64,000 bases of DNA, taken from positions 124,001 through 188,000 of the forward strand of contig NZ_JACOGF010000009.1 in the NCBI RefSeq assembly GCF_014284335.1, written 5' to 3'. Both the position numbers and the translations under genes were made by a program. Shown here one piece after another: positions 27,509-35,529 of the stretch (position 1 is the first letter of the stretch; each line of letters starts with the position of its first letter). The stretch comes from Undibacterium hunanense. Its GTDB lineage: Bacteria; Pseudomonadota; Gammaproteobacteria; Burkholderiales; Burkholderiaceae_D. The notes under the pieces were generated by a model. The model searched no databases. It saw nothing but the letters and a program-made list of their open reading frames with translations, and was not told the origin of the DNA.

Positions 27509-27584
27509 GTAGGGTGTGCCGCGCGCACCATTTTCTACGCTGTCACTCCGATTCATAGGGGCGGTGCGCATGGCGGACCCTACT
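27509..27584. repeat. BIME-like pair of inverted REP elements
   Basis: A forward copy (GTAGGGTGTGCCGCGCGCACC, from 27509) and an inverted copy (GGTGCGCATGGCGGACCCTAC, ending 27584) face each other across about 30 bases. This is the classical head-to-head mosaic form mobilised by RAYTs. Confidence 0.8.
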
Positions 27585-27596
27585 AAAATGCGAGTA

Positions 27597-27764
27597 TCAG
27601 CCTTGTGACCAGGATTTGGTTGACGGGAGAAAACCCAGGCGCTGAGCTTTATCGACGGCTTCTCTGACGGCTTGTTGTACGACTTTGGTCAGGGCTTGCG
27701 TATCGCGCAATTTTTCTGCAATAGGATCATGCTCTTGCGTCAGATCGACATTATTTTGTTCCAT
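27597..27764 (-). CDS. Small conserved-looking protein (55 aa)
   Basis: ATG at 27764 preceded by GAGGA at good spacing, 55 codons to TGA. Acidic N-terminus (MEQNNVDLTQEHDPIAEKLR) then an amphipathic helical stretch (TKVVQQAVREAVDKAQRLGF). No family recognised. The ribosome site and amino-acid make-up support a real gene. It lies between the BIME pair and the TonB_C-type gene on the same strand. Confidence 0.6.
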   Translation of the reverse strand: MEQNNVDLTQEHDPIAEKLRDTQALTKVVQQAVREAVDKAQRLGFLPSTKSWSQG

Positions 27765-27935
27765 GATGTTTCCTCAAATATGCCGGTATGATTTTCATGT
27801 ATTTAGGTAGCGATCAACTTTGCATAGGCCAATTTTGAATTGTCGAAGGTATTCCATTTATTCGCCAACGCGGCATGTGAGGTGTTGGTGGAGAGTGGTT
27901 TTAGTTTAGCCCAATTGGGGATGTCCCTACATATT

Positions 27936-28643
27936 TTATTTTAAACGAAATATATACCGAATTTTCGTGACGGTGCTAGCTGGGCTGCCGTCAAAAGTGC
28001 CGGGTTTAGTTCTACATCTGCCTTCCATGAGGCGATTTGTTATTGCGTCGTCCAATAACTGACTTTTACTTGATTCAATTATTGTGACTTTGGTAACCAG
28101 GCCGGTTGCATCAATAAGCGCACTGAACAATACTGTTCCTTGTAAATTTGTTTTTAGACCCTCTTTCGGATAGTCTGGTGTGCAGCCTACTATCGACATA
28201 TCTATAACACCAGGACGAATTGAAATTGGTTGTGCGTTATTAGCGATGGCAGTCAGCACTTCATTTTGTTCTTCCGATTTAAATTCCCATTGAGTTTTGT
28301 ACCATGTCTGTTTTGTTTTTTCATTTTCTGAAATCGCTTCCAGCGAACATGTGGACATGGCTGTGCGTGCAGCTTCATCCAATAAATTATCGCCACTAGT
28401 CTTTAGGATTTTAATGTTGGTAATCTCACTTTTTTCGTTGACAATGTATTGAAGCGTGACAATGGCAGATGCCAAATTTTGCAGTGTATTTGTTGGAACA
28501 GAAGCTTTACATCCACTCTTAATGATTCTGGAGCCCGGTTCATTGTGATTTTGGTTGATTTGCTGATTTACTTGAGCAAAAGCCTGAATTGAAAAGTAAA
28601 AGGAAAGAAATGCGAAGCAAAAAATTGATTTGGAATGATGCAT
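27936..28643 (-). CDS. Secreted protein with two TonB C-terminal-like domains
   Basis: 235 residues. Signal peptide (cut near AFAQ, about residue 23), then two copies of a TonB_C-like fold: one around residues 45-120 (ATVTLQYIVNE-type strand, ILKTSGDNLLDEAARTAM) and one around 150-235 (GTVLFSALIDATGLVTKVTIIESSKSQLLDDA). There is no transmembrane anchor or Pro-rich linker, so it is not an ordinary TonB. Noticeably more AT-rich than its neighbours. Function unknown. Confidence 0.7.
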   Translation of the reverse strand: MHHSKSIFCFAFLSFYFSIQAFAQVNQQINQNHNEPGSRIIKSGCKASVPTNTLQNLASAIVTLQYIVNEKSEITNIKILKTSGDNLLDEAARTAMSTCSLEAISENEKTKQTWYKTQWEFKSEEQNEVLTAIANNAQPISIRPGVIDMSIVGCTPDYPKEGLKTNLQGTVLFSALIDATGLVTKVTIIESSKSQLLDDAITNRLMEGRCRTKPGTFDGSPASTVTKIRYIFRLK

Positions 28644-28804
28644 TTTGACGGTTCACCTTTGTTCACTACGGGCTTATTCAGGCCTTGCGGATATAGTTCG
28701 ATATCGGAATTTTGTGGAAATGTCAGATCGCCTATTCGTTTCAAAAATCGACGGCCTGACTATCTCCCTTTTATAAAAAACCGCGTAAATGGTTCTGCTA
28801 TGCT

Positions 28805-30544
28805 TTACTTCCCCCAACTATCCTTCAACGTCGTCACCCGGTTAAACACCGGCTTACCCACAACAGAATCCACACGATCTGCCACAAAGTAACCATGGCG
28901 TTCAAACTGCAGGCGCGTATCTGGTGTGATGGTCGCCAGGCCAGGTTCTACGTAGGCGCGTACCACTTCCAGTGCATTCGGGTTTAGCAAAGTCATGAAG
29001 TCTTTGCCGCCGGCGTCCGGGTTGGCGTCGGTGAACAGGCGGTCGTAAAGGCGGACTTCGGCTTCCAGTGCATCTGCTGCATTGACCCAGTGCAGGTTGC
29101 CTTTGACTTTGTAGTTGGCGCTGCCTTCGGTGCCGGATTTGCTGTCGGCGAAGTAGTTACAATGCACGGCGATGACATTGCCATTTTCATCCTTGTCGCA
29201 GCCTGTGCATTCAACCACATAGCCATAACGCAGGCGTACCTTGTTGCCAGGGAACAGGCGGAAGTAGCCTTTGACTGGCTCTTCCATGAAGTCTTCCTGT
29301 TCTATCCACAGTTCTTTGCCTATGGTGAATTCGCGGTTGCCCAGTTCAGGGTGGTGCGGATGGATAGGTGCCGTGCAGGCGATGTTTTCGCTCTCAGGGA
29401 AATTGTCGATGATCAGTTTCAAGGGGCGCAGCACGGCGGTGGCGCGTGGTGCCTTGGGGTCAAGATCTTCGCGCAGACAGCCTTCCAGCGTGCTGTAATC
29501 GATCCAGCCGTCAGAACGGGTCACACCTATACGTTCGCAAAACAGTTGCAGTGATTCTGGCGTGTAGCCACGGCGGCGTATACCGACGATGGTGGGCATG
29601 CGCGGGTCATCCCAGCCGTTGACGATGTTTTGTTCTACCAGTTGGCGCAGCTTGCGTTTGCTGGTGACGACATAGGTCAGGTTCAGGCGGGCAAATTCAT
29701 ATTGTTGCGGTACTGGTTTTTTGAAGAAGCCACCTTCAGCGGCACGTTCTATGATCCAGTCATAGAAAGGACGATGATCCTGGAATTCCAGCGTGCAGAT
29801 CGAATGGGTGATGTTTTCTATCGCGTCTGACAGCGGATGCGTGTAGTCATACATGGGGTAGATGCACCAGTTATCACCCGTGCGGTGGTGGTGGGCATGG
29901 CGTATGCGGTAGATGGCCGGATCACGCAGGTTCATGTTGGGCGACGCCATGTCTATTTTGGCGCGCAGGATGTGTTCGCCATCTTTGAATTCGCCCGCCT
30001 TCATGCGGCGCAGCAGGTCCAGTGATTCGGCTGGTGCACGGTCGCGGAAAGGCGAGTTCACGCCTGGTCTGGAAAAATCACCACGGTTGGTAGCCATGTC
30101 GGCGGCGCTTTGGCTGTCGACATAGGCAAGGCCGGCGCCGATCAGGTATTCGGCAATTTCATACAGGCGATCAAAATAGTCACTGGCGTAGTGCAGGTGT
30201 TCCACGCCATTGTTGTTCCAGTCAAAGCCCAGCCATTTGACGCTGTCCATGATGGTGTCGACATATTCCTGGTCTTCTTTCTCAGGATTGGTGTCATCAA
30301 AGCGCAGGTGGCAACGGCCGGCGTAATCGCGTGCCAGGCCAAAGTTCAGGCAGATGGATTTGGCATGGCCTATGTGCAGATAGCCGTTTGGTTCTGGCGG
30401 AAAGCGGGTGATGACGGTTGGCATGCCATCGCGTGCGTACTTGCCTGCTGTCTGGTCATTGTCGATGATGGCGCGCAGAAAATTGGAAACCGGTGCGGGC
30501 GAGGTTGCGTTGGTGTTGCCGTTATTTTTAGTATCGTTGCTCAT
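28805..30544 (-). CDS. glnS: Glutaminyl-tRNA synthetase
   Basis: 579 residues, class I synthetase charging tRNA-Gln. HIGH motif is in PPEPNGYLHIGHAKS; KMSKS-type loop is VVTSKRKLRQL. Also DNWCIYPMYDYTHPLSDAIE and the GlnRS-specific C-terminal beta barrels are recognisable. The start is ATG 30544 (MSNDTKNNGN); the frame extends upstream without support. Length matches the family. About 310 bases separate it from the GGDEF gene upstream, probably with its own promoter. Confidence 0.97.
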   Translation of the reverse strand: MSNDTKNNGNTNATSPAPVSNFLRAIIDNDQTAGKYARDGMPTVITRFPPEPNGYLHIGHAKSICLNFGLARDYAGRCHLRFDDTNPEKEDQEYVDTIMDSVKWLGFDWNNNGVEHLHYASDYFDRLYEIAEYLIGAGLAYVDSQSAADMATNRGDFSRPGVNSPFRDRAPAESLDLLRRMKAGEFKDGEHILRAKIDMASPNMNLRDPAIYRIRHAHHHRTGDNWCIYPMYDYTHPLSDAIENITHSICTLEFQDHRPFYDWIIERAAEGGFFKKPVPQQYEFARLNLTYVVTSKRKLRQLVEQNIVNGWDDPRMPTIVGIRRRGYTPESLQLFCERIGVTRSDGWIDYSTLEGCLREDLDPKAPRATAVLRPLKLIIDNFPESENIACTAPIHPHHPELGNREFTIGKELWIEQEDFMEEPVKGYFRLFPGNKVRLRYGYVVECTGCDKDENGNVIAVHCNYFADSKSGTEGSANYKVKGNLHWVNAADALEAEVRLYDRLFTDANPDAGGKDFMTLLNPNALEVVRAYVEPGLATITPDTRLQFERHGYFVADRVDSVVGKPVFNRVTTLKDSWGK

Positions 30545-30857
30545 AGTAGTGAGGTAGTGACCATGTATGTTTTTTGACTTGCACAATATCAATTCATGGG
30601 CATGACATCTTGCCGGAAGATGATTGAGCAAGCCTGATTTTTGTTATTTGCACATCATACTAATCGTTAATCAATAATTAAGTAAGTAGGATGCAAATTT
30701 AGGGCTGACAAGTATTTTACCGTAGCGCAGCATTGCGGGCGCGAATGTTTGACAGTCAGTTTGGTAGTTGGCAGAGGCGGCTCAGCGAAAATGGGCAATT
30801 TTTTGAGGGGAATTGCCTGAAAACAGGGCAAAGTAAGTGTAAAACGGCTCAGATTGT
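30545..30857. other. Intergenic region upstream of glnS
   Basis: About 310 bases between the GGDEF stop and glnS start, both leftward. It presumably holds the glnS promoter. No small gene, RNA or strong hairpin is evident. Confidence 0.4.
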
Positions 30858-32201
30858 TTAAATTCCGCTCGATTCCACACGATTGCGCCCGCATTTCTTG
30901 GCATGGTAGAGGGCATTGTCGGCCTTGCTCATGGTGTCGTGTATGGTATCCGGATGGTGATAGGCGGCCACGCCAAAGCTGGCAGTTTTCTTGCCGACGA
31001 TCTTGAATTCATGATTGGCGATGGCGCAGCGCAGTTTTTCTGCCGTGGCCACGGCGGCGTGGATGCTGGTTTCACGGAAGATGACTAAAAATTCTTCACC
31101 ACCCCAGCGGCCAACGGCATCCATGCTGCGCACATGCTCTTTGAGGATGTTGGCAATGCCGACCAGGACCTGGTCACCGATCTGGTGCCCATAGCAGTCA
31201 TTGACTTGCTTGAACAGGTCAATATCAACAATGGCCAGTGAAAAGAAGGTGCCATAGCGCAAGCTGCGCTGGTGTTCTTCATCCAGTATTTTTTCCAGCT
31301 TCAAGCGGTTATGCAGACCGGTCAGACGGTCGGTGCTGGACAATAATTCCAGGTCACGATTGCGCATTTCCAGTTCGTGGGTGCGGGCGGCGACCAGGCT
31401 TTCCAGGTTGCTGTTCACTTCCATCATGGACTTGTGGCTGCCTTCCAGTTTTTCTGCCATCTGGTTGAAACCTGCTTCCAGCTCCTGCAATTCGCCGCCA
31501 GAACTGGCTGTGATGCGGGTGCTCAGGTCGCCCTGTTCCATCTGGTGTACACCATCCAGCAGACGTGACAGGGGGCGAGTGATGTCGCGGCTCATGCGCA
31601 ATGCCAGTACCGATGCACAGGCAGTGCCAATCAGGCCTAACAGTATGCTGGCGGCGACAAAGGCATTTTTGCTCTGGCGGCTGGCATGGGTGCTCAGTTC
31701 AAGATATACCCGGCCCAATAATTTGGGTTTGTTGCTGGCCTTGTCGCCAGCCTTGTCATTGCTGCCGCGGTCAAACAGGTCAAAGGTATCGCTGTCGGCC
31801 TTGCCCTGGTAAATCGGGGCGGCAAAGATCAGCGAGCCCTGTTCACCCTTGATCACTTTGCCGGTGTTGGCGGCATCTGCATGTTCCGGCCCCATTTTGC
31901 TGGGTTTGCCGCTGACGGCCAGTACCTTGTTGCTGGCATCTGTGATGATGACGGCCTTGGCATCATCTTCTTTCATGACAGACTGAGTCAGGGCTTGCAA
32001 GACGTCGCGGTTACCGGAAAACGCACCGTACTCGCTGGCAGGTGCCAACTGGCGGGTGATGACGGCACCGCGTGCTTTCAGGGCACCATCAATTTCGGTA
32101 ATGCCGACGATGACGGCCAACAGCACCAGCAAGACAGAAATTACCCACACCGGTGCCAGTGCCAGGAAGAGTATGCGATGGGCGAGCGGCCAGTTTTTCA
32201 T
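30858..32201 (-). CDS. Membrane diguanylate cyclase (HAMP-GGDEF)
   Basis: 447 residues. Transmembrane helix (about 10-33), periplasmic sensor region, second helix (about 182-203), HAMP (LSRLLDGVHQMEQGDLSTRI), short coiled coil, then GGDEF domain starting at DRLTGLHNR. Active site RWGGEEFLVI is intact, with the product-inhibition I-site RSMD five residues before it. Makes c-di-GMP. The ATG overlaps the stop of the periplasmic-binding gene (ATGA), so it is the last gene of the TonB receptor / binding protein / cyclase unit, whose ligand probably tunes its activity. Confidence 0.93.
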   Translation of the reverse strand: MKNWPLAHRILFLALAPVWVISVLLVLLAVIVGITEIDGALKARGAVITRQLAPASEYGAFSGNRDVLQALTQSVMKEDDAKAVIITDASNKVLAVSGKPSKMGPEHADAANTGKVIKGEQGSLIFAAPIYQGKADSDTFDLFDRGSNDKAGDKASNKPKLLGRVYLELSTHASRQSKNAFVAASILLGLIGTACASVLALRMSRDITRPLSRLLDGVHQMEQGDLSTRITASSGGELQELEAGFNQMAEKLEGSHKSMMEVNSNLESLVAARTHELEMRNRDLELLSSTDRLTGLHNRLKLEKILDEEHQRSLRYGTFFSLAIVDIDLFKQVNDCYGHQIGDQVLVGIANILKEHVRSMDAVGRWGGEEFLVIFRETSIHAAVATAEKLRCAIANHEFKIVGKKTASFGVAAYHHPDTIHDTMSKADNALYHAKKCGRNRVESSGI

Positions 32202-33193
32202 TGGGCGCGCTCCGGTATGGCTTTTAATTTTCGCATCAGTATGCTTTCATCATCTACTTCCAGGCTCAGCGAACGGCTGACCTGGGTATTCACACTGACG
32301 GTGAAGTAACGTGGGTATTGCGGCTGTGGCAAGGATGCATGGGCGGGCAAGCCCTGAATGATTTCTGCCACCTGCTGGCTGATTTGAGCCGGGGAACTGA
32401 AGACGGCAGCCAGGGCGCCGGCCTTGACATAAGATGCGGAAAAGCCGAACAGCGGTATTTTCTGACGATAGCTGGTCAGCAAAATGCTGGGAATATTATT
32501 GCGGTTATAAATAGCCGGATCAGGTACTGCCAGCAGGGCATCGCTATTGGCCAGCAGCCTGCGCAGGGCTGGCAGCAGGTCTGAATCATCATTCGTGGTT
32601 TCCATATTCAACTGGAAATCAGCTTCTTTGGTGGCGGTCTGCATACCTGTCATCATGTCGGCAGAATCCTTGCCCAGCAATATGCCAATGCGGCTGCTGG
32701 CAGGCAGGGCGGCACGTATCAAGGCCAACTGGCGGTTCCACGACTGGTCTACATACACGGCAGAAAAATGATGCGGGTCCTGATGGCGGCCATACTGCCT
32801 GGCGACCTTTTGAAAGGTGCTACGCGGCACCAGCACGTTCAGTACAGACATGGCGGGCGGCTTTTGTGCCATGGCCGTCATCGCCGGCGTGCCTACTGCA
32901 ATCAGCAACTGGTTATAGGCATTGCGTGACAGCTCGTCTGTTTTCAGGGTAGGCAGGTACAGGGTTTTGACCGTGGTTTTGGCAGTGCTGCCTTGCGCCA
33001 GCTGGCTGGTCAGACTACTGGCAAATTCGGTATAGGCAGCGCCATCTTCACTTAGCAGTATGGTGACATTATCGATAGCCAGACAGCGCAGGGGCGTCAG
33101 CAGACAGAATAGCAAGCCGAGCATGTACGGCAAACCCATGCCGGCACAAGAGGGCAAGTGACGAAGCAGGCGCTGGACATGCTGACGCAACAT
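32198..33193 (-). CDS. Periplasmic ABC-type substrate-binding protein (COG2984-like)
   Basis: 331 residues. N-terminal hydrophobic export segment (PYMLGLLFCLLTPLRCLA) then a periplasmic-binding fold: VTILLSEDGAAYTEFASSL, VPRSTFQKVARQYG, RIGILLGKDSADM, LLAVPDPAIYNRNNIPSILLTSYR and IPLFGFSASYVKAGALAAVFSSP. This pattern fits the TrpX/COG2984 binding-protein family. No permease or ATPase lies nearby. It starts three bases after the receptor gene and overlaps the GGDEF gene, so it likely acts as ligand sensor for signalling rather than import. Confidence 0.82.
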   Translation of the reverse strand: MLRQHVQRLLRHLPSCAGMGLPYMLGLLFCLLTPLRCLAIDNVTILLSEDGAAYTEFASSLTSQLAQGSTAKTTVKTLYLPTLKTDELSRNAYNQLLIAVGTPAMTAMAQKPPAMSVLNVLVPRSTFQKVARQYGRHQDPHHFSAVYVDQSWNRQLALIRAALPASSRIGILLGKDSADMMTGMQTATKEADFQLNMETTNDDSDLLPALRRLLANSDALLAVPDPAIYNRNNIPSILLTSYRQKIPLFGFSASYVKAGALAAVFSSPAQISQQVAEIIQGLPAHASLPQPQYPRYFTVSVNTQVSRSLSLEVDDESILMRKLKAIPERAQ

Positions 33194-33196
33194 AGC

Positions 33197-35233
33197 TCAC
33201 ATATCCAGTCTGAAATTCAGCCTGACGCGACGCCCTGGCAATTCATTGTCATGCCGGTATTCAAAGTAACGGGCGTCAGCCAGGTTTTGGGCTATCAGCG
33301 AGCATTCGGCCTGCTTGCCACCGACTTTGAACTGATAACTGAGCTTGCCGTCCAGACGGCGGTTGGCATCGACGTAATACCCACGGTTTTCATTGGGATT
33401 GTAATCAGTGGCATTGAACTTGGTTCGGGCGACCTGGTACATCACCAGGCTGCCGTTCCACTGTTCATTGAAGCGATGACTAAGCATCAGGCTCTGGCTG
33501 TACTTGGGCAGGGAATCACTATAGATGACACCATTCGCATTATCGCTTTTCACTCCACCACCCGATAAACCGTATATCAGTTTGGTTTTGTCGCCAAGCT
33601 GTGTTTTCAGTTGCAGTTCATACCCGCGCATGATGGCGGTGCCTGCGTTAAGGTTGCCACTGGCTGCCGAACGCTTGTTGCGTACATCAATCAACTGGCT
33701 GTAGTCATCGTAAAACAGGCGGAAATCAATATCCAGGCCAGCATATTTGCCCATGTAACCGATGTCGCTGGATTTCACGCGTTCTGTCTGCATTTCGGGC
33801 AAGCCGGGGTAAAAACCGGCGCTACGCCAGTAGGTGTCGTAGACTTTTTCATACACCGATGGCGAGCGGGTAGCGCGCGAATGGCTAAAGCGCAAGGTAT
33901 GCCCCGGCAATACATGCCAGTTGACGGCGACGCGCGGTGTAGTGTCGGTGCCAGTATAGGTATTGTTTTCTATCATGCCACCGACATTGAAAATCAGATC
34001 GGGTCTGGCACGCCATTCCAGGTTGCCGAAAAAGCGTCGCAAATGATAAGGAAAATCACCGTACAGATACTGGTTGTTACCGACCCCCAGATAATACGGT
34101 GCATAGGTCTGGTCATAACGCACGCTGCCACCCCATACCAGCCTGGCATTCTTGAAAGGGGTAAAGGTATGCTGTACTTCAATGTCATAGCGGCGCAAGA
34201 TGGCATCGCCATCGCTGACACCATCAGAATCCTTGAGTTTGGCGTAGACCCGTTCTACGGTGTGGAAAAGCTGTACGGACAGTTCACCACCGGCTTCCAG
34301 TGCACGTCGCCAGTGCAGCATTTCAAAATGGTTTTCTGCCCTGCGGCTGATGGCAGATACGTTGCCGTATTCGCCCACTTCACGCGGACCGCCGTTGTAA
34401 CCGAACTGGAATTCCAGCGCATCGGCTGCAGTGAGCTGGTAATCGGCGCGCAGGTTCAGGTTTTGTATGGTCTTGTTGTCGTACTTGTTCAGGTTCCAGA
34501 AAGTGAATTGTGAGGTTGCATTCTTGATACGGCTGTCTTCGCCGATATCGTCACGCAGGCTGCCGGTGATGCGATAGCTGAGATCACCATTCTTGCCGCC
34601 ATAACGGAATATGGCTTCCTTGCGCCCGGTACCGGCTGTCAGTGACAGCATCTGACCCTGGGTTTCTACAGGGTGGCGGGTGATGATATTGATGACGCCG
34701 GAATAAGAATTCGCCCCATAACTGGCAGAGTCGGGCCCGCGTATGACTTCTATGCGTTCTATGTCTTCCAGGACGATGGGCAGGTCACTCCAGTTGACGC
34801 CGCCAAACAGACTGGAATACACCGATCTGCCATCAATCAGCACCTGCATGCGGTCAGATGTGGTGGTGGTGACCATGCCGTGATAAGCAACAGTGCTATC
34901 AGCAGAAAAATACGGGTCTGCGTGATAAGCCACATACATGCCGGGCACCAGGCGGAATACTTCAGATAAATCCCAGGCGCCGGAATCTTTGATCATTTGC
35001 CGGTCTATGATGGTGACCGCGACCGGCGCTTCGTTGATGGGTTGTGACAGGCGTGATGCCGACAGGATGACTGGCATGTCATCGAGAAAAATTGATTCTT
35101 CGCCACCACCTGCCAGGGCCTGGCCCTGAGTCAGCAAGCACAGCAACAGCATGCTGCCGGTTTTTTTGCCCGGGCACAGGCAGGGTAAAGCGAATCTGTT
35201 TTTTTTAGCTGACAAGAGTTGCTCCAGCACCAT
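33197..35233 (-). CDS. TonB-dependent outer-membrane receptor
   Basis: 678 residues. Leader (hydrophobic MLLLCLLTQGQALAG), plug domain from about 50 (PVILSASRLSQPINEAPVAVTIIDRQ, VLIDGRSVY, IERIEVIRGPDSASYGANSYSGVINIITR), then the 22-strand barrel with TonB-box-like C-terminal strands, ending RVRLNFRLDM (last residue Met rather than Phe). First gene of a unit with a periplasmic-binding protein and a GGDEF cyclase. The ligand is unknown; nothing points clearly to iron or B12. Confidence 0.92.
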   Translation of the reverse strand: MVLEQLLSAKKNRFALPCLCPGKKTGSMLLLCLLTQGQALAGGGEESIFLDDMPVILSASRLSQPINEAPVAVTIIDRQMIKDSGAWDLSEVFRLVPGMYVAYHADPYFSADSTVAYHGMVTTTTSDRMQVLIDGRSVYSSLFGGVNWSDLPIVLEDIERIEVIRGPDSASYGANSYSGVINIITRHPVETQGQMLSLTAGTGRKEAIFRYGGKNGDLSYRITGSLRDDIGEDSRIKNATSQFTFWNLNKYDNKTIQNLNLRADYQLTAADALEFQFGYNGGPREVGEYGNVSAISRRAENHFEMLHWRRALEAGGELSVQLFHTVERVYAKLKDSDGVSDGDAILRRYDIEVQHTFTPFKNARLVWGGSVRYDQTYAPYYLGVGNNQYLYGDFPYHLRRFFGNLEWRARPDLIFNVGGMIENNTYTGTDTTPRVAVNWHVLPGHTLRFSHSRATRSPSVYEKVYDTYWRSAGFYPGLPEMQTERVKSSDIGYMGKYAGLDIDFRLFYDDYSQLIDVRNKRSAASGNLNAGTAIMRGYELQLKTQLGDKTKLIYGLSGGGVKSDNANGVIYSDSLPKYSQSLMLSHRFNEQWNGSLVMYQVARTKFNATDYNPNENRGYYVDANRRLDGKLSYQFKVGGKQAECSLIAQNLADARYFEYRHDNELPGRRVRLNFRLDM

Positions 35234-35529
35234 AACAAATGTTGATTTAGAGTAACACAGCGAAGCTTACAGATGTAGTTTAAATGCAAAGAAAATCACA
35301 GGTGTGCTTTTTTGGTGATTTACCGGGACTTTTATGCGTTATTTAACATTTGTACAAAGATATGGGCTTGAATCGTGGCGCAGGTGCACACAGGCTTATG
35401 TTTATACTATGTCTGCCAGCTATCCCACAGCTTGCAATTGGTGACCGTGTTTTAAAAAATATCATTTATCCCGGCCACGAAGGAGGGCAAAGCTTCTGAA
35501 CCAGGCAGGCAACGGGGTAGAATAGCGGG
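35234..35529. other. Divergent promoter region, receptor unit / dnaE
   Basis: 296 bases between the leftward TonB receptor gene and rightward dnaE. AT-rich in its first half; no gene is visible. It must carry both promoters. Confidence 0.5.
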
